In this document: piece by piece, positions 17,770 to 25,977 of the stretch
How the letters are laid out: every line of letters starts with the position of its first letter
How positions within the stretch are numbered: the first letter of the stretch is position 1
Assembly: GCF_014873875.1 (NCBI RefSeq)
Contig: NZ_JADBEM010000001.1
Span: forward strand, 7,192,001 to 7,256,000
Reading direction: 5' to 3'
Length of the DNA stretch: 64,000 bases
Source: Actinopolymorpha pittospori
GTDB taxonomy: Bacteria > Actinomycetota > Actinomycetes > Propionibacteriales > Actinopolymorphaceae
The notes under the pieces: model-generated
What the model was told of the DNA's origin: nothing
Seen by the model: the letters and a program-made list of their open reading frames with translations, nothing else
Database searches by the model: none
Position numbers and translations under genes: made by a program

Positions 17770-18237
17770 ATGCAAGCACGGATGAACCACCCCGCGATGA
17801 CGGTGCCCGGCGCCATGAAGGCCCTGATCGCGCTGGGCGAATCCACCAAGGAGGCCGGCGTGGCGGCGGAGACGCTGGAGCTGGTCCACCTGCGTGCGAG
17901 CCAGGTCAACGGTTGCAGCGCGTGCGTCGACATGCACGCCCGCGTCTTCAAGAGGCCCGACGAGGCGGACGAGCGGGGCATCGCGCGGGTCCTGGCGGTG
18001 GCCGCCTGGCGGGACGCGCCGTACTTCACCGACGCCGAACGCGCCGCGCTGGCCCTCACCGAGGCGGTCACCCGGCTCAGCGAGCGGGCGGACCCGGTGC
18101 ACGACGAGGTGTGGGAGGAGGCCGCCAGACACTACGACGAGTCGCAGCTGAGTACGTTGCTCGTCTCGATCGCCACGGTGAACGTCTGGAACCGGCTCAA
18201 CGTCGCGACCCGGCAGGTGGCGGGCTCGCTCGGCTGA
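17770..18237 (+). CDS. Carboxymuconolactone decarboxylase/AhpD-like protein
   Basis: A 155-residue all-helical protein, start chosen at ATG 17770, which has GGAGGAAAG 5-6 nt upstream; an ATG at 17755 would lack a ribosome site. The AhpD catalytic motif is intact: NGCSACVDMHAR, with C49, C52 and H56. Relatives are thiol peroxidase-like disulfide proteins acting on peroxides. Genes of this type are the usual neighbours and targets of ECF41 sigma factors, here divergent from sigJ, so an oxidative-stress role is likely although ECF41 physiology is still poorly known. Confidence 0.9.
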   Translation: MQARMNHPAMTVPGAMKALIALGESTKEAGVAAETLELVHLRASQVNGCSACVDMHARVFKRPDEADERGIARVLAVAAWRDAPYFTDAERAALALTEAVTRLSERADPVHDEVWEEAARHYDESQLSTLLVSIATVNVWNRLNVATRQVAGSLG

Positions 18238-18247
18238 ACCCCGCAGG

Positions 18248-18294
18248 TCGATCCTGCGCCCCGACGACGATCGCCCGTCGGGGCGCAGGATCGA
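18248..18294. terminator. Strong bidirectional hairpin terminator
   Basis: A perfect 19-bp inverted repeat with a 9-nt loop (arms 18248-18266 and 18276-18294) between the convergent AhpD-like and permease genes. Confidence 0.85.
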
Positions 18295-18317
18295 GTCCGA
18301 CGCCTTGTCGCACCTCG

Positions 18318-20729
18318 CTATTCGGCGTGGAGGGCGGTGGCGACGCGGGTGCCGGCCGCCCAACCGGCCGGGATCAGGGCGCCGAGCACGGCGAGGACGA
18401 TGCCGCAGGCGCCGAGTCCGACCAGTTCCAACGGGCCGTAGACCGCGACGACGCTGTGGGGAACATCGGTGCCGGCCGCTTCGCCGATCGCGTGCAGGAT
18501 CCACCGGTGCAGGGCGTAGCCGAGCGGGACGGCGAGGGCCCCGCCGACCAGGCCGATCGTCACCATCGACGTCACCACCATCCACCGGACCTGCCCAGGG
18601 GTCATCCCGACGGACCTGAGTACGCCGATCTCGTGGACGCGTTCCCGGGTGTTGAGCACGACGGTGTTGAAGACACCGAGTGCGGCCACACCGACCAGGA
18701 GCAGGCTCAGGGTGGCGATCAGGGCCAGCATGACCTGGATGGTCTCGTTCTCCTGGGTGTCGGCGGTGACCTGCGGGACGGCGGCGACGTCGCGCAGGTC
18801 CGCCAACAGCGCGTCGGCGTAAGCGTGTGGCTCGGTGCCTTGGGTCAGGCCGATCTCGAAGCGGTTCGGGGTCAGGTGTTCGACGAGGCCGTCGAGCCCC
18901 TCCGTCCCCATGATGAGGGTGGCCTCGCCGACGTTGCTGAACGCTTCCCCGACGACGTGGACGCGGCGCTCGCCGAGGCTGGTGCGGATGGTGATGTGGT
19001 CGCCCACCTTGGTGCCGGTGAGCCGCAGCATCCGTGAGCCCGCGACCGCCTCATCCGGGCCGTCGTACCAGCGTCCGGAGATCAGCGGGTAGCCGACCCA
19101 GGACGGGTCACCGTCGTAGGCCCTGACCGACAGCGGCTCGGTGGATCCGGCGAGGTCGACCTCCTGCTCGCTCGTCGCCACCAGCCGGGCCGTGCCGGGC
19201 TGGGCCTGGATGATGGCGCGGACGGCGGCCGGGTCGGCGGGCTGCGGGGGTCCTCCTCCGTTTCCTCCTCCGTTCCTGGGTGCCGGCACGTTGCCTCCGG
19301 CCGGGCCGGGGCCGACGTGCGCTGCGATGAGCTCGACGGTGACGGGTACGGCGGCGGTCCGGTTGAAGGCGGCGGCCACCTCCGACAGGGAGGTCGCGAG
19401 CCCGGTGGCGAACACGACGGTCGTGGCGCCGAGCAGGACGGCGACCACGGTCACCGCGGCGCGGGCGGGCCGGGCGAACGGTGTACCCAGGCCGAAGCTG
19501 ACCGGTCTGGGCAGTCCGGTGGCGGCGAGCGCGCGCCGGATCCGGAAGCCGCGGCCGCTGCTGGGGGCGCGGCCGACCGTGATCGCCTGCACCGCGGAGA
19601 GCCGTCCGGCTCGTGCCGCCGGGACGATGGCGGCCAGGCCGACCATCACCGGGACGCCCAGCAGTACCAGCAGGTCGACCCAGGCGGGGATCGTCGCCGG
19701 GCTGGAGAGCGCGTACGCCTCGGCGGTCTGGGCGAGCAGCGGGGTGGCCAGCAGCCGGCCGAGCAGCACGCCCAGCAGGCAGGCGGGCACACCCACCGCG
19801 AGGATCTGGCCGACGTACACGCCCACCACCTGGCCGGGCGTGAATCCCAGCGTCTTCTGCACGCCGATGGTGCGGAATCCGGCGACGACCGCGCCGGAGA
19901 CCACGTTGACCACGATCAGCGCCGAGATCACCAGACCGACGACGGCGAAGGTGACCACGAACGGCACCATCGGTTTGAGGTTCCCCTCGGCGCGCAGCTT
20001 CACGGCGAGGTAGGCGGAGGAGCCGGTGAGCGCGCCGTCGGGGAGCGCGGCGGTGGCCGCCGACAGGCTGGTCCGGATGGCCGTGTCGCTGCGGGAGGAG
20101 TCGAACCGGTAGAGCATCTGCCGGCTGGCCACGGCGTCCTCGGCGCGCAGCACGTTCGTCTGCGTCGGCCACACCCAAGCGTCGGCCGTCCCGGTGATCG
20201 AGTCGGCGATGCCGACGACGCGCAGGGTGGGTTTGCCGGGCACGTCGACAGTGATCTCGGTGCCGACCCGCCATGCCAAGTCGCCGGTGCCGTAGGAGTC
20301 GCGGGACAGGACGATCTGGCCCGGCCCGGTCAGCCAGGTGCCGTCGGTGAGTTCGAGCCGGTCCACCGGGGTGGCGGTCTCGGCGCGGCCCACGATCAGT
20401 CCGTCGGGTCCGGGCCGCGTCCCGTGCGGTGTGGTGGCGAGCAGTCGTGCCGTGACGGCGTCGAAGGGCCCGGCGGTGGCGGTGACGCCTGGCCGGTCCG
20501 CGGTCGCCGTCAGGTCGGCGGCGCTCGCCTTGGCCGGGTCGAAGCTGGCTGTGGTGTGTGCGCCGTGCTGACGGGCGAAGGCGTGGTCGAACGGTGCGTT
20601 CGAGGCCACCAGCAGGCCGAGGGCGACCATCGCGGTACAGCTGGACAGCAGGACGACGGCCGCGATGACCAGGCTCTGCAGCCGGCGCCGGCCTACGGCG
20701 GCCCACCCGACCCGGAGGACCGTTCTCAT
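18318..20729 (-). CDS. ABC transporter permease, MacB/FtsX type (two FtsX domains)
   Basis: An 803-residue membrane protein starting ATG 20729, preceded by GGAGGTG. It has an N-terminal helix, a long extracytoplasmic domain (about 50-255), an FtsX domain with RTIGVQKTLGFTPGQVVG, a linker helix, a second extracytoplasmic domain and a C-terminal FtsX domain containing VHEIGVLRSVGMTPGQVRWM. This is the actinobacterial fused form of the LolC/E-MacB-type exporters that drive extrusion of peptides, antibiotics or lipoproteins rather than import. A Gly/Pro/Asn-rich loop lies near the middle. It overlaps the ATPase stop by 4 nt (ATGA). The divergent NarL-type two-component system at 21598 may sense the exported compound. 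Confidence 0.9.
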   Translation of the reverse strand: MRTVLRVGWAAVGRRRLQSLVIAAVVLLSSCTAMVALGLLVASNAPFDHAFARQHGAHTTASFDPAKASAADLTATADRPGVTATAGPFDAVTARLLATTPHGTRPGPDGLIVGRAETATPVDRLELTDGTWLTGPGQIVLSRDSYGTGDLAWRVGTEITVDVPGKPTLRVVGIADSITGTADAWVWPTQTNVLRAEDAVASRQMLYRFDSSRSDTAIRTSLSAATAALPDGALTGSSAYLAVKLRAEGNLKPMVPFVVTFAVVGLVISALIVVNVVSGAVVAGFRTIGVQKTLGFTPGQVVGVYVGQILAVGVPACLLGVLLGRLLATPLLAQTAEAYALSSPATIPAWVDLLVLLGVPVMVGLAAIVPAARAGRLSAVQAITVGRAPSSGRGFRIRRALAATGLPRPVSFGLGTPFARPARAAVTVVAVLLGATTVVFATGLATSLSEVAAAFNRTAAVPVTVELIAAHVGPGPAGGNVPAPRNGGGNGGGPPQPADPAAVRAIIQAQPGTARLVATSEQEVDLAGSTEPLSVRAYDGDPSWVGYPLISGRWYDGPDEAVAGSRMLRLTGTKVGDHITIRTSLGERRVHVVGEAFSNVGEATLIMGTEGLDGLVEHLTPNRFEIGLTQGTEPHAYADALLADLRDVAAVPQVTADTQENETIQVMLALIATLSLLLVGVAALGVFNTVVLNTRERVHEIGVLRSVGMTPGQVRWMVVTSMVTIGLVGGALAVPLGYALHRWILHAIGEAAGTDVPHSVVAVYGPLELVGLGACGIVLAVLGALIPAGWAAGTRVATALHAE

Positions 20730-21421
20730 GCCGTCACCTCCTCGACGCCGGCAGGCTGGGTGAGCCTGCCGTCGCGCACCTGCACGACCCGGGTGGCGCA
20801 TCCTTTGGCCAGGGCCGGGTCGTGGGTGACCAGCAGGACGGTCTGGCCGCCGCGGTTCAGGTCGCGCAGGAGTTCCATGACCTGTGCCCCGGTCTTCGCG
20901 TCGACCGCGCCGGTCGGTTCGTCGGCCAGCAGCAGGGGCGGACGGTTGATGAGCGCGCGGGCGACGGTCACGCGCTGCCGTTCGCCGCCGGACATGCGCG
21001 CCGGGTAGGCGTTGGCGCGGGCGGTGAGGCCGAGGGCGTCCAGCAGTTCGTCGGCACGGGCGGAGGCGGCGCGCCGGGGAGTTCCGGCCAGCTGCGCGGG
21101 CAGCAGCACGTTGTCGCGGGCGGTCAGGTCGTCGAGGAGATGGAAGAACTGGAAGACGATGCCGATGTGGGTACGCCGGAACCTGGCCAGGGCCTTTTCC
21201 GACAGCCGGTTCAGTTCGGTGCCGCCGACCTCGACCTGGCCGTCGGTGGGTCGGTCGAGGCCGGCGACCAGGTTGAGCAGGGTCGACTTGCCGCTTCCCG
21301 ACGGTCCCATGATGGCCACCGCCTCACCGTCGGCGATGGTCAGGTCGACGCCGTCCAGTGCCGGCGGGCCGGCCGTCTCGTACCGTTTGCCGGCCGCTCG
21401 CAGCCGTACCAGCTCGCTCAT
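20726..21421 (-). CDS. ABC transporter ATP-binding protein (MacB/LolD type)
   Basis: A 231-residue ATPase starting ATG 21421 (MSELVRLRAAGKRY), with AAAGGG upstream. Motifs are complete: GPSGSGKST, VFQFFHLLDDLTARDNV, signature MSGGERQRV, Walker B LLLADEPTGAVD, and switch His in LVTHDPALA. The LolD/MacB/FtsE subgroup is shown by the NRL(S)...FRRTHIG stretch. It powers the permease encoded immediately downstream. Confidence 0.92.
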   Translation of the reverse strand: MSELVRLRAAGKRYETAGPPALDGVDLTIADGEAVAIMGPSGSGKSTLLNLVAGLDRPTDGQVEVGGTELNRLSEKALARFRRTHIGIVFQFFHLLDDLTARDNVLLPAQLAGTPRRAASARADELLDALGLTARANAYPARMSGGERQRVTVARALINRPPLLLADEPTGAVDAKTGAQVMELLRDLNRGGQTVLLVTHDPALAKGCATRVVQVRDGRLTQPAGVEEVTA

Positions 21422-21597
21422 GGTGGTGCCCTTTCCGTCCGTGGGTGGTTCGTCGCGAGCACCGTAGGAACGGGAGGGCGGCGCGGACATCGGGCGCGGG
21501 ATTGGTCGGCCCTACCTCGCTGAGCTGATCGGCGCGTCGGGTCATCCGTGCGACGTACACATCGCGATGGACGTGCCGGGCGGCGCCGACCCCCAGA

Positions 21598-22992
21598 ATG
21601 GAGGGTGTGTCGTCGTCCCCGCTCCCCCGTCTGCGGCGTCTGTGGCGCGCCTGGGAACCCACGCTGTGGCCGGACGTCGCCCTCGCCGCGGCGCTCAGCC
21701 TCGCCGCGGTGTGGCTGACCATCCTCGCGGCGGAGCCCTCGGGCAGCGACGTGGACGTGAAGGTGGACGTGCCGAGGCAGCCCGAGTTCTGGCCCGTGCC
21801 GGTGCCGAACGTTCCGTACCCGCGCCTGACGCCACCCGGCGAGCCGGTCGGCCGTGACGTGCTGATGACCCTGCTCATCACGGTGCCGCTGGTCGGGAGA
21901 CGGCGCTGGCCGTTGGTGTGTCTGATCGTGCAGTTCGCCGGCATGTTGCCGTTCGACATTCCTGTCACCCCGGCGACCCTCGCGGCGCTGCTGATCGGCG
22001 CCTTCTCCCTCGCGGTTCACGGGCGTTCGGCGCTGGTGTCGATGAGCACGTTGCTCGTCGTCGGAGCTGTCACGGCCGCCGTCAAGGAGGAGACCTGGCC
22101 GTCGCTGCCTGGCTGGTCCGGTGCGTTCGCGCTGTTGCTGCCGATCGGACTGTTCGGTGTCGCGATCCGCGCCGCCCGAGGCCAGGCGCGGGCCTCCCAC
22201 CAGCGGGCCGAGGCCCTGGAGCGGGAGCAGGAGGCCGCCACCAGCCTGGCCGTCGCCCAGGAGCGGGCCCGTATCGCGCGGGAGCTGCACGACGTCGTCA
22301 GCCACCATGTCAGCGTGATGACTATTCAGGCCGGTGCCGCCGGGAAGGTCCTCGACGCCGACCCTGAGCTCGCCCGCGGTGCCATGTCGGCCATCGAGGC
22401 CAGCGGCCGGGAGACGATGACGGAGCTGCGTCACCTGCTGGGTGTCCTCACCCCCGGCCCGAGCGAGGACGATCTGCTGCACCCGCAGCCGGGTCTGGAG
22501 CAGCTCGACGCGCTGGTCGAGAACGTGCGCAGGGCGGGGCAGCCGGTGTCGGTACGCCGAACGTCGGCGGCGCTGCCACGTGGCGTGGACCTGACGGCCT
22601 ACCGGGTGGTGCAGGAGGCGTTGACCAACGCGCTGCGCTACGCACCGGGGGCGCCTACCGAGGTCGCCATCACCACCGAACCCTCGCCCGCGCCCACCAA
22701 CGGAGCTTCTCCCCTGGATCCTCTTCCGCCGGATCCCCTTCCGCCGGATCGTCGGAGTGACCTGGTGATCGAGGTGGTCAACGACGAGGCGCCGCCCGAC
22801 GCCCGGTCCGGCGGGAGTGGGCACGGCGGTACAGGGAGAGGGCTGCTCGGGTTGGCCGAACGGCTCCGCCTCTACGGTGGAACGCTGGAGAGTGGCCGGC
22901 GCCTCGGTGGCGGATTCCGGGTGCGGGCCCGGATGCCCCTGGAGCCGCGGGCCTCGCGCAACGAGCTGGACAACCCGCTGGGAGCGCTATGA
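21598..22992 (+). CDS. NarL-type sensor histidine kinase
   Basis: A 464-residue kinase. Residues about 25-195 contain four to five membrane segments with an extracytoplasmic loop (about 48-88). HisKA_3 follows, with the phosphate acceptor H231 in RIARELHDVVSHHVSVM. The ATPase part shows QEALTNALRYAPG (N box) and GRGLLGLAERLRLYGG (G2 box). A Pro-rich insert with LDPLPPDPLPPD separates the two boxes. ATG 21598 is used, although its ribosome site is weak and a GTG at 21607 is possible. The stop overlaps the response-regulator ATG as ATGA. It is divergent from the exporter and may control it. Confidence 0.92.
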   Translation: MEGVSSSPLPRLRRLWRAWEPTLWPDVALAAALSLAAVWLTILAAEPSGSDVDVKVDVPRQPEFWPVPVPNVPYPRLTPPGEPVGRDVLMTLLITVPLVGRRRWPLVCLIVQFAGMLPFDIPVTPATLAALLIGAFSLAVHGRSALVSMSTLLVVGAVTAAVKEETWPSLPGWSGAFALLLPIGLFGVAIRAARGQARASHQRAEALEREQEAATSLAVAQERARIARELHDVVSHHVSVMTIQAGAAGKVLDADPELARGAMSAIEASGRETMTELRHLLGVLTPGPSEDDLLHPQPGLEQLDALVENVRRAGQPVSVRRTSAALPRGVDLTAYRVVQEALTNALRYAPGAPTEVAITTEPSPAPTNGASPLDPLPPDPLPPDRRSDLVIEVVNDEAPPDARSGGSGHGGTGRGLLGLAERLRLYGGTLESGRRLGGGFRVRARMPLEPRASRNELDNPLGAL

Positions 22993-23684
22993 CCAGGGTC
23001 GTGATCGCGGACGACCAGGCGTTGGTCCGCACCGGGTTCACGATGATCCTGACCGCCGCCGGTATCGAGGTCGTGGGCCAGGCCGCCAACGGGTACGAGG
23101 CGTTGGCGGAAACCCGCCGGCTCCGTCCCGACGTGGTGCTGATGGACATCCGGATGCCCGAGCTGGACGGACTCGAAGCCACGCGACGGATCCTGGCCGA
23201 GGCGCCCACCACCGCCGACGGCCTGGCGGTCAGGGTGGTCATGTTGACCACGTTCGACCTGGACCAGTACGTCTACGCCGCGCTCACCGCCGGGGCCAGC
23301 GGCTTCCTGCTCAAGGACGTGACCCCGGACCATCTCGTGCACGCGGTACGGCTGGTCCAGGAAGGCGACGCGTTGCTCGCCCCGACGATCACCCGCCGGC
23401 TCGTGGAGCGCTTCGCCCACGCCGACCCCGGTCGCGCCGTGCTGCACCGCGACCTGACCGCGCTCACGCCCCGCGAGCGGGAGGTACTCGAGTTGCTCGC
23501 CGGCGGCCTGAGCAACACCGAACTGGCCGCCGCGCTCCAGCTCAGCGAGGCGACGGTAAAGACCCACATCACTCGCATCCTGACCAAGCTCCAGCTGCGT
23601 GACCGGGTGCAGGCGGTCGTTCTCGCCTACGAGACCGGCCTGGTCACTCCGACCGCCCGCCGCCCCGGTCAGGCGGCCCGCTGA
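22989..23684 (+). CDS. NarL/LuxR-family response regulator
   Basis: A 231-residue regulator. The receiver domain (1-125) has the acidic pair D8/D9, phosphorylation site D53 in VVLMDIRMP, and the Lys of FLLKDV. The C-terminal LuxR helix-turn-helix is LTPREREVLELLAGGLSNTEL and ATVKTHITRILTKLQ. It is the partner of the overlapping kinase gene. Likely targets are the exporter genes at 18318-21421 in the same locus. Confidence 0.94.
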   Translation: MTRVVIADDQALVRTGFTMILTAAGIEVVGQAANGYEALAETRRLRPDVVLMDIRMPELDGLEATRRILAEAPTTADGLAVRVVMLTTFDLDQYVYAALTAGASGFLLKDVTPDHLVHAVRLVQEGDALLAPTITRRLVERFAHADPGRAVLHRDLTALTPREREVLELLAGGLSNTELAAALQLSEATVKTHITRILTKLQLRDRVQAVVLAYETGLVTPTARRPGQAAR

Positions 23685-23702
23685 TCGGCAGACCTTGGTC
23701 GT

Positions 23703-24527
23703 TCAGTCGACGCGTCGCGTCTCGGCCACGATGTCGAGGAACGCCTGAAAGACATCCATCCGAGGGGCGCGGACTCTTACGGACTTGATGCTGAGTTGAG
23801 CTGGGATCGCCACAGCTTTGAGGGCTCGTTCGGCAAGGTCCCTGGTCCTGAGCTCTACGCTCAGGTCGGCCGGCTCGGTGATTGTTCTGGGCCAAGGTCT
23901 GCCGCGCAGCGTGTTCAGCACAGCCCTTTCGGCAGCTGCTCGAATCTGGTTGCGGGCAACGGTCGGATGCAGATTCTCGGCCGAGGTCCGCGTGATCGAC
24001 CGCTTGACCTCTACATATTCCGCGGCGGGACAGAGGGGAAGAAATTCGCTGTGGACGTACTGGTCACCCGTGGCGAGGCCAACCGGAATATCATGAGCCG
24101 CGGCGACGATCGTATTGATCCCGGCCTCACCGGACACCCGCCCCATGACCCTCACCTCATCGATCGCGTCCGGGTTGTAGGTGTGCGCCAGAACGCCAGG
24201 ACTCACCGCGGACCCATGATAGGCGACGAAGAACACAACGCCGACGTCCTCGGTCAGGCCCTCCATGATGGAGTGCGGCTTGCCCCTACCGGAGATATAG
24301 GTGGCCTCGCCCGCCAGTCTGGCGGGATCAAGATTGTTCATGTCGCCATGTGCATCGTTCACCACGATGCTGGTGGCTCCCCCCGCCAGCGCCCCTTCTA
24401 TGGCCGCGTTCACTTCCCCGAGCAGCAGTTCCCGCGCCTGGTCGTACTCGGCACCCGGACCAGAGCATTGCTTCGAATCGACGACGCCCGCCACGCCTTC
24501 CATGCCGCACGATAGGTAAACTTTCAC
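23703..24527 (-). CDS. M55 D-aminopeptidase-like protein (DppA family) lacking one zinc ligand
   Basis: A 274-residue protein starting GTG 24527 with AGAGG upstream. It aligns without gaps with the start of DppA: E10 in MEGVAGV, H60 in VNDAHGDMNN, H104 in VAYHG, H115 in LAHTYNP, and E134 in GEAGIN. The position of DppA Asp8, a zinc ligand, is Gly here (YLSCGMEG). DppA is a decameric D-Ala-D-Ala aminopeptidase. Loss of Asp8 should alter or weaken the binuclear site, unless the adjacent C7 substitutes for it. Third-position base use is more A/T-rich than in the neighbours, hinting at acquisition. It stands alone, convergent with the response regulator. Confidence 0.85.
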   Translation of the reverse strand: MKVYLSCGMEGVAGVVDSKQCSGPGAEYDQARELLLGEVNAAIEGALAGGATSIVVNDAHGDMNNLDPARLAGEATYISGRGKPHSIMEGLTEDVGVVFFVAYHGSAVSPGVLAHTYNPDAIDEVRVMGRVSGEAGINTIVAAAHDIPVGLATGDQYVHSEFLPLCPAAEYVEVKRSITRTSAENLHPTVARNQIRAAAERAVLNTLRGRPWPRTITEPADLSVELRTRDLAERALKAVAIPAQLSIKSVRVRAPRMDVFQAFLDIVAETRRVD

Positions 24528-24839
24528 CGGCCACCTCTTCCGTTCGGTCTCCTGGCCAGAATTCAGCGACACCGATGACACAGATTTTTGTCGTGGCTGG
24601 CAACGGTTCTTTGTCGTGGCTGGCGAAAGTCCAGCCGATCTCGGCCGGGCATCTCTATGAAGCGCCTACCTGGCACACCTGGAAGATTTCCTGAACGGTT
24701 TCAACCCGGCACCATTCTTCACACCGACACGCATCTACGCCCACATGGCCAGCCAGCAGGTTGACCATAAATCGTTCGGTCCTGCTCCGTCATGTGCGGG
24801 CAGAGGATGGCCGATCATGGCCATCGTGGTGGGGCGCCC
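24528..24839. other. Gene-poor stretch with repeat and possible gene scrap
   Basis: No complete gene is supported. It holds a 15-bp direct repeat (24587 and 24610) and, in plus frame 1 from about 24661 to 24790, an open stretch containing FLNGFNPAPFF and RIYAHMASQQ that reads like the end of a coding region but has no start and no family I recognise. The base composition is less GC-rich than around it. Confidence 0.4.
24587..24624. repeat. 15-bp direct repeat
   Basis: TTTGTCGTGGCTGGC occurs at 24587-24601 and 24610-24624, 23 bp apart, just upstream of the M55 peptidase gene. It could be a regulatory site or replication slippage. Confidence 0.6.
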
Positions 24840-25301
24840 TCAGTGCTGGATCAGGCCGCCGACCGGGACGGGAGTGACGTGGCCGGTTGCCGGACGGATC
24901 TGCGCGAGGGCGAGGCCGATGTCGACCAGCGAGGACCGGCGGAGGAGCGCGACGTCGGGGATCGGGGTCCAGACCACCTCGAGGGTGTCGCCGTTCGGCT
25001 CGGGCCGGAGGTGGCCGCCGGTGATGCGGACCTGGTAGAAGACGCCGACGTTCTGGTGCTCGGGTAGGCCGGGCGAGGGGCGTTCGGCCGCGGGGATCAC
25101 TCTGGAGTCCACACCCAGCAGGCGTTCGACCACCGCGTCGAGGCCGGTCTCCTCGGCGACCTCCCGGATCACCGCGTCGAAGGGATCCTCCGCGTGTTCG
25201 ACGCGGCCGCCCGGAAGCGTCCAGTTCGTCGAGACGTGTTGGGCGAGGAGCGCCCGCCCGTCCTGGATGCACACGGCGTAGGCCGCCAGCCGGAAACTCA
25301 T
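24840..25301 (-). CDS. NUDIX hydrolase
   Basis: A 153-residue protein; ATG 25301 (MSFRLAAYAVCIQ) is chosen because GAGG lies 8 nt upstream. The Nudix box is perfect: GRVEHAE, seven residues, then REVAEETGL, which binds the metal-diphosphate. The preceding WTLPGG is typical of MutT/ADP-ribose pyrophosphatase-like members. The substrate, some nucleoside diphosphate derivative, cannot be predicted. It begins 13 bp after the response-regulator stop and may be the last gene of the operon 27603-24840. Confidence 0.9.
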   Translation of the reverse strand: MSFRLAAYAVCIQDGRALLAQHVSTNWTLPGGRVEHAEDPFDAVIREVAEETGLDAVVERLLGVDSRVIPAAERPSPGLPEHQNVGVFYQVRITGGHLRPEPNGDTLEVVWTPIPDVALLRRSSLVDIGLALAQIRPATGHVTPVPVGGLIQH

Positions 25302-25314
25302 TCCCCGCACCTCG

Positions 25315-25977
25315 TCACTGATCGTGTGGTCCGGCCGCGCCGAGATAGGTGAGGACGGCCCGGACCCGGCGGTTGGTGTCGTCGTCGGCGGCCAGGCCGA
25401 GCTTGGCGAAGATCGTAGTCGTGTACTTGCTGATGGCGCCCTCGCTGAGGAACAGCCGGCCCGCGATCGCGGCGTTGGAGAGGCCCTCGGCCATCAGCGC
25501 GAGTACCGCGCGTTCGCGTTCGGTGAGGGTGGCGAGCGGGTCGGCGCGCTCGGGTCGGCCCAGCAGTTTCGCGACGACAGTCGGGTCGAGTGCCGTACCG
25601 CCACCGGCGACGCGCTCGACCGCGTCCAGGAACTGGCCGGCGTCCAGGACGCGGTCCTTGAGCTGGTAGCCGACGCCGCCGTTCCCGTCGGCGAGGAGTT
25701 CGCGGGCGTAGAGCTGTTCGACGTGCTGGGAGAGGATGAGCACGGGCAGCCCGGGGACCTCCCGGCGGGCGGTGAGCGCGGCCTGGAGTCCTTCGTCGGA
25801 GAACGTCGGTGGCAACCGGACGTCCACGATCGCCACGTCCGGCCGCGTGGTGAGCAGCGCGTCGAGGGTGGCCGGGCCCGTGTCGACCGCCGCGACCACC
25901 GAGTGCCCGTACGCCTCGACGAGGCGGACCAGCCCGTCGCGGAGCAGGAAGAGGTCCTCGGCTATGACAACGCGCAT
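25315..25977 (-). CDS. NarL/LuxR-family response regulator
   Basis: A 220-residue regulator, ATG 25977 inside the 3' end of the kinase gene (16-nt overlap). Receiver: acidic E7/D8, phospho-acceptor D52 in VAIVDVRLPPTFSDEG, Lys in QLKDRV. The LuxR-type helix-turn-helix is LTERERAVLALMAEGLSNAAI and SEGAISKYTTTIFAKLGL. The VRLPPT(F/H)SDEG form is characteristic of actinobacterial systems paired with DUF-type kinases lacking periplasmic sensors. It partners the kinase at 25962-27287. Confidence 0.93.
   Translation of the reverse strand: MRVVIAEDLFLLRDGLVRLVEAYGHSVVAAVDTGPATLDALLTTRPDVAIVDVRLPPTFSDEGLQAALTARREVPGLPVLILSQHVEQLYARELLADGNGGVGYQLKDRVLDAGQFLDAVERVAGGGTALDPTVVAKLLGRPERADPLATLTERERAVLALMAEGLSNAAIAGRLFLSEGAISKYTTTIFAKLGLAADDDTNRRVRAVLTYLGAAGPHDQ

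Noticed and set aside
24661..24790. A possible small gene ending in MASQQVDHKSFG
   Set aside because: It has no start codon or ribosome site and no recognised family; kept only as a possible scrap in the intergenic entry.
25083..25310. Nudix start at GTG 25310
   Set aside because: It adds three residues, but the GAGG ribosome site is at the right distance only for ATG 25301.
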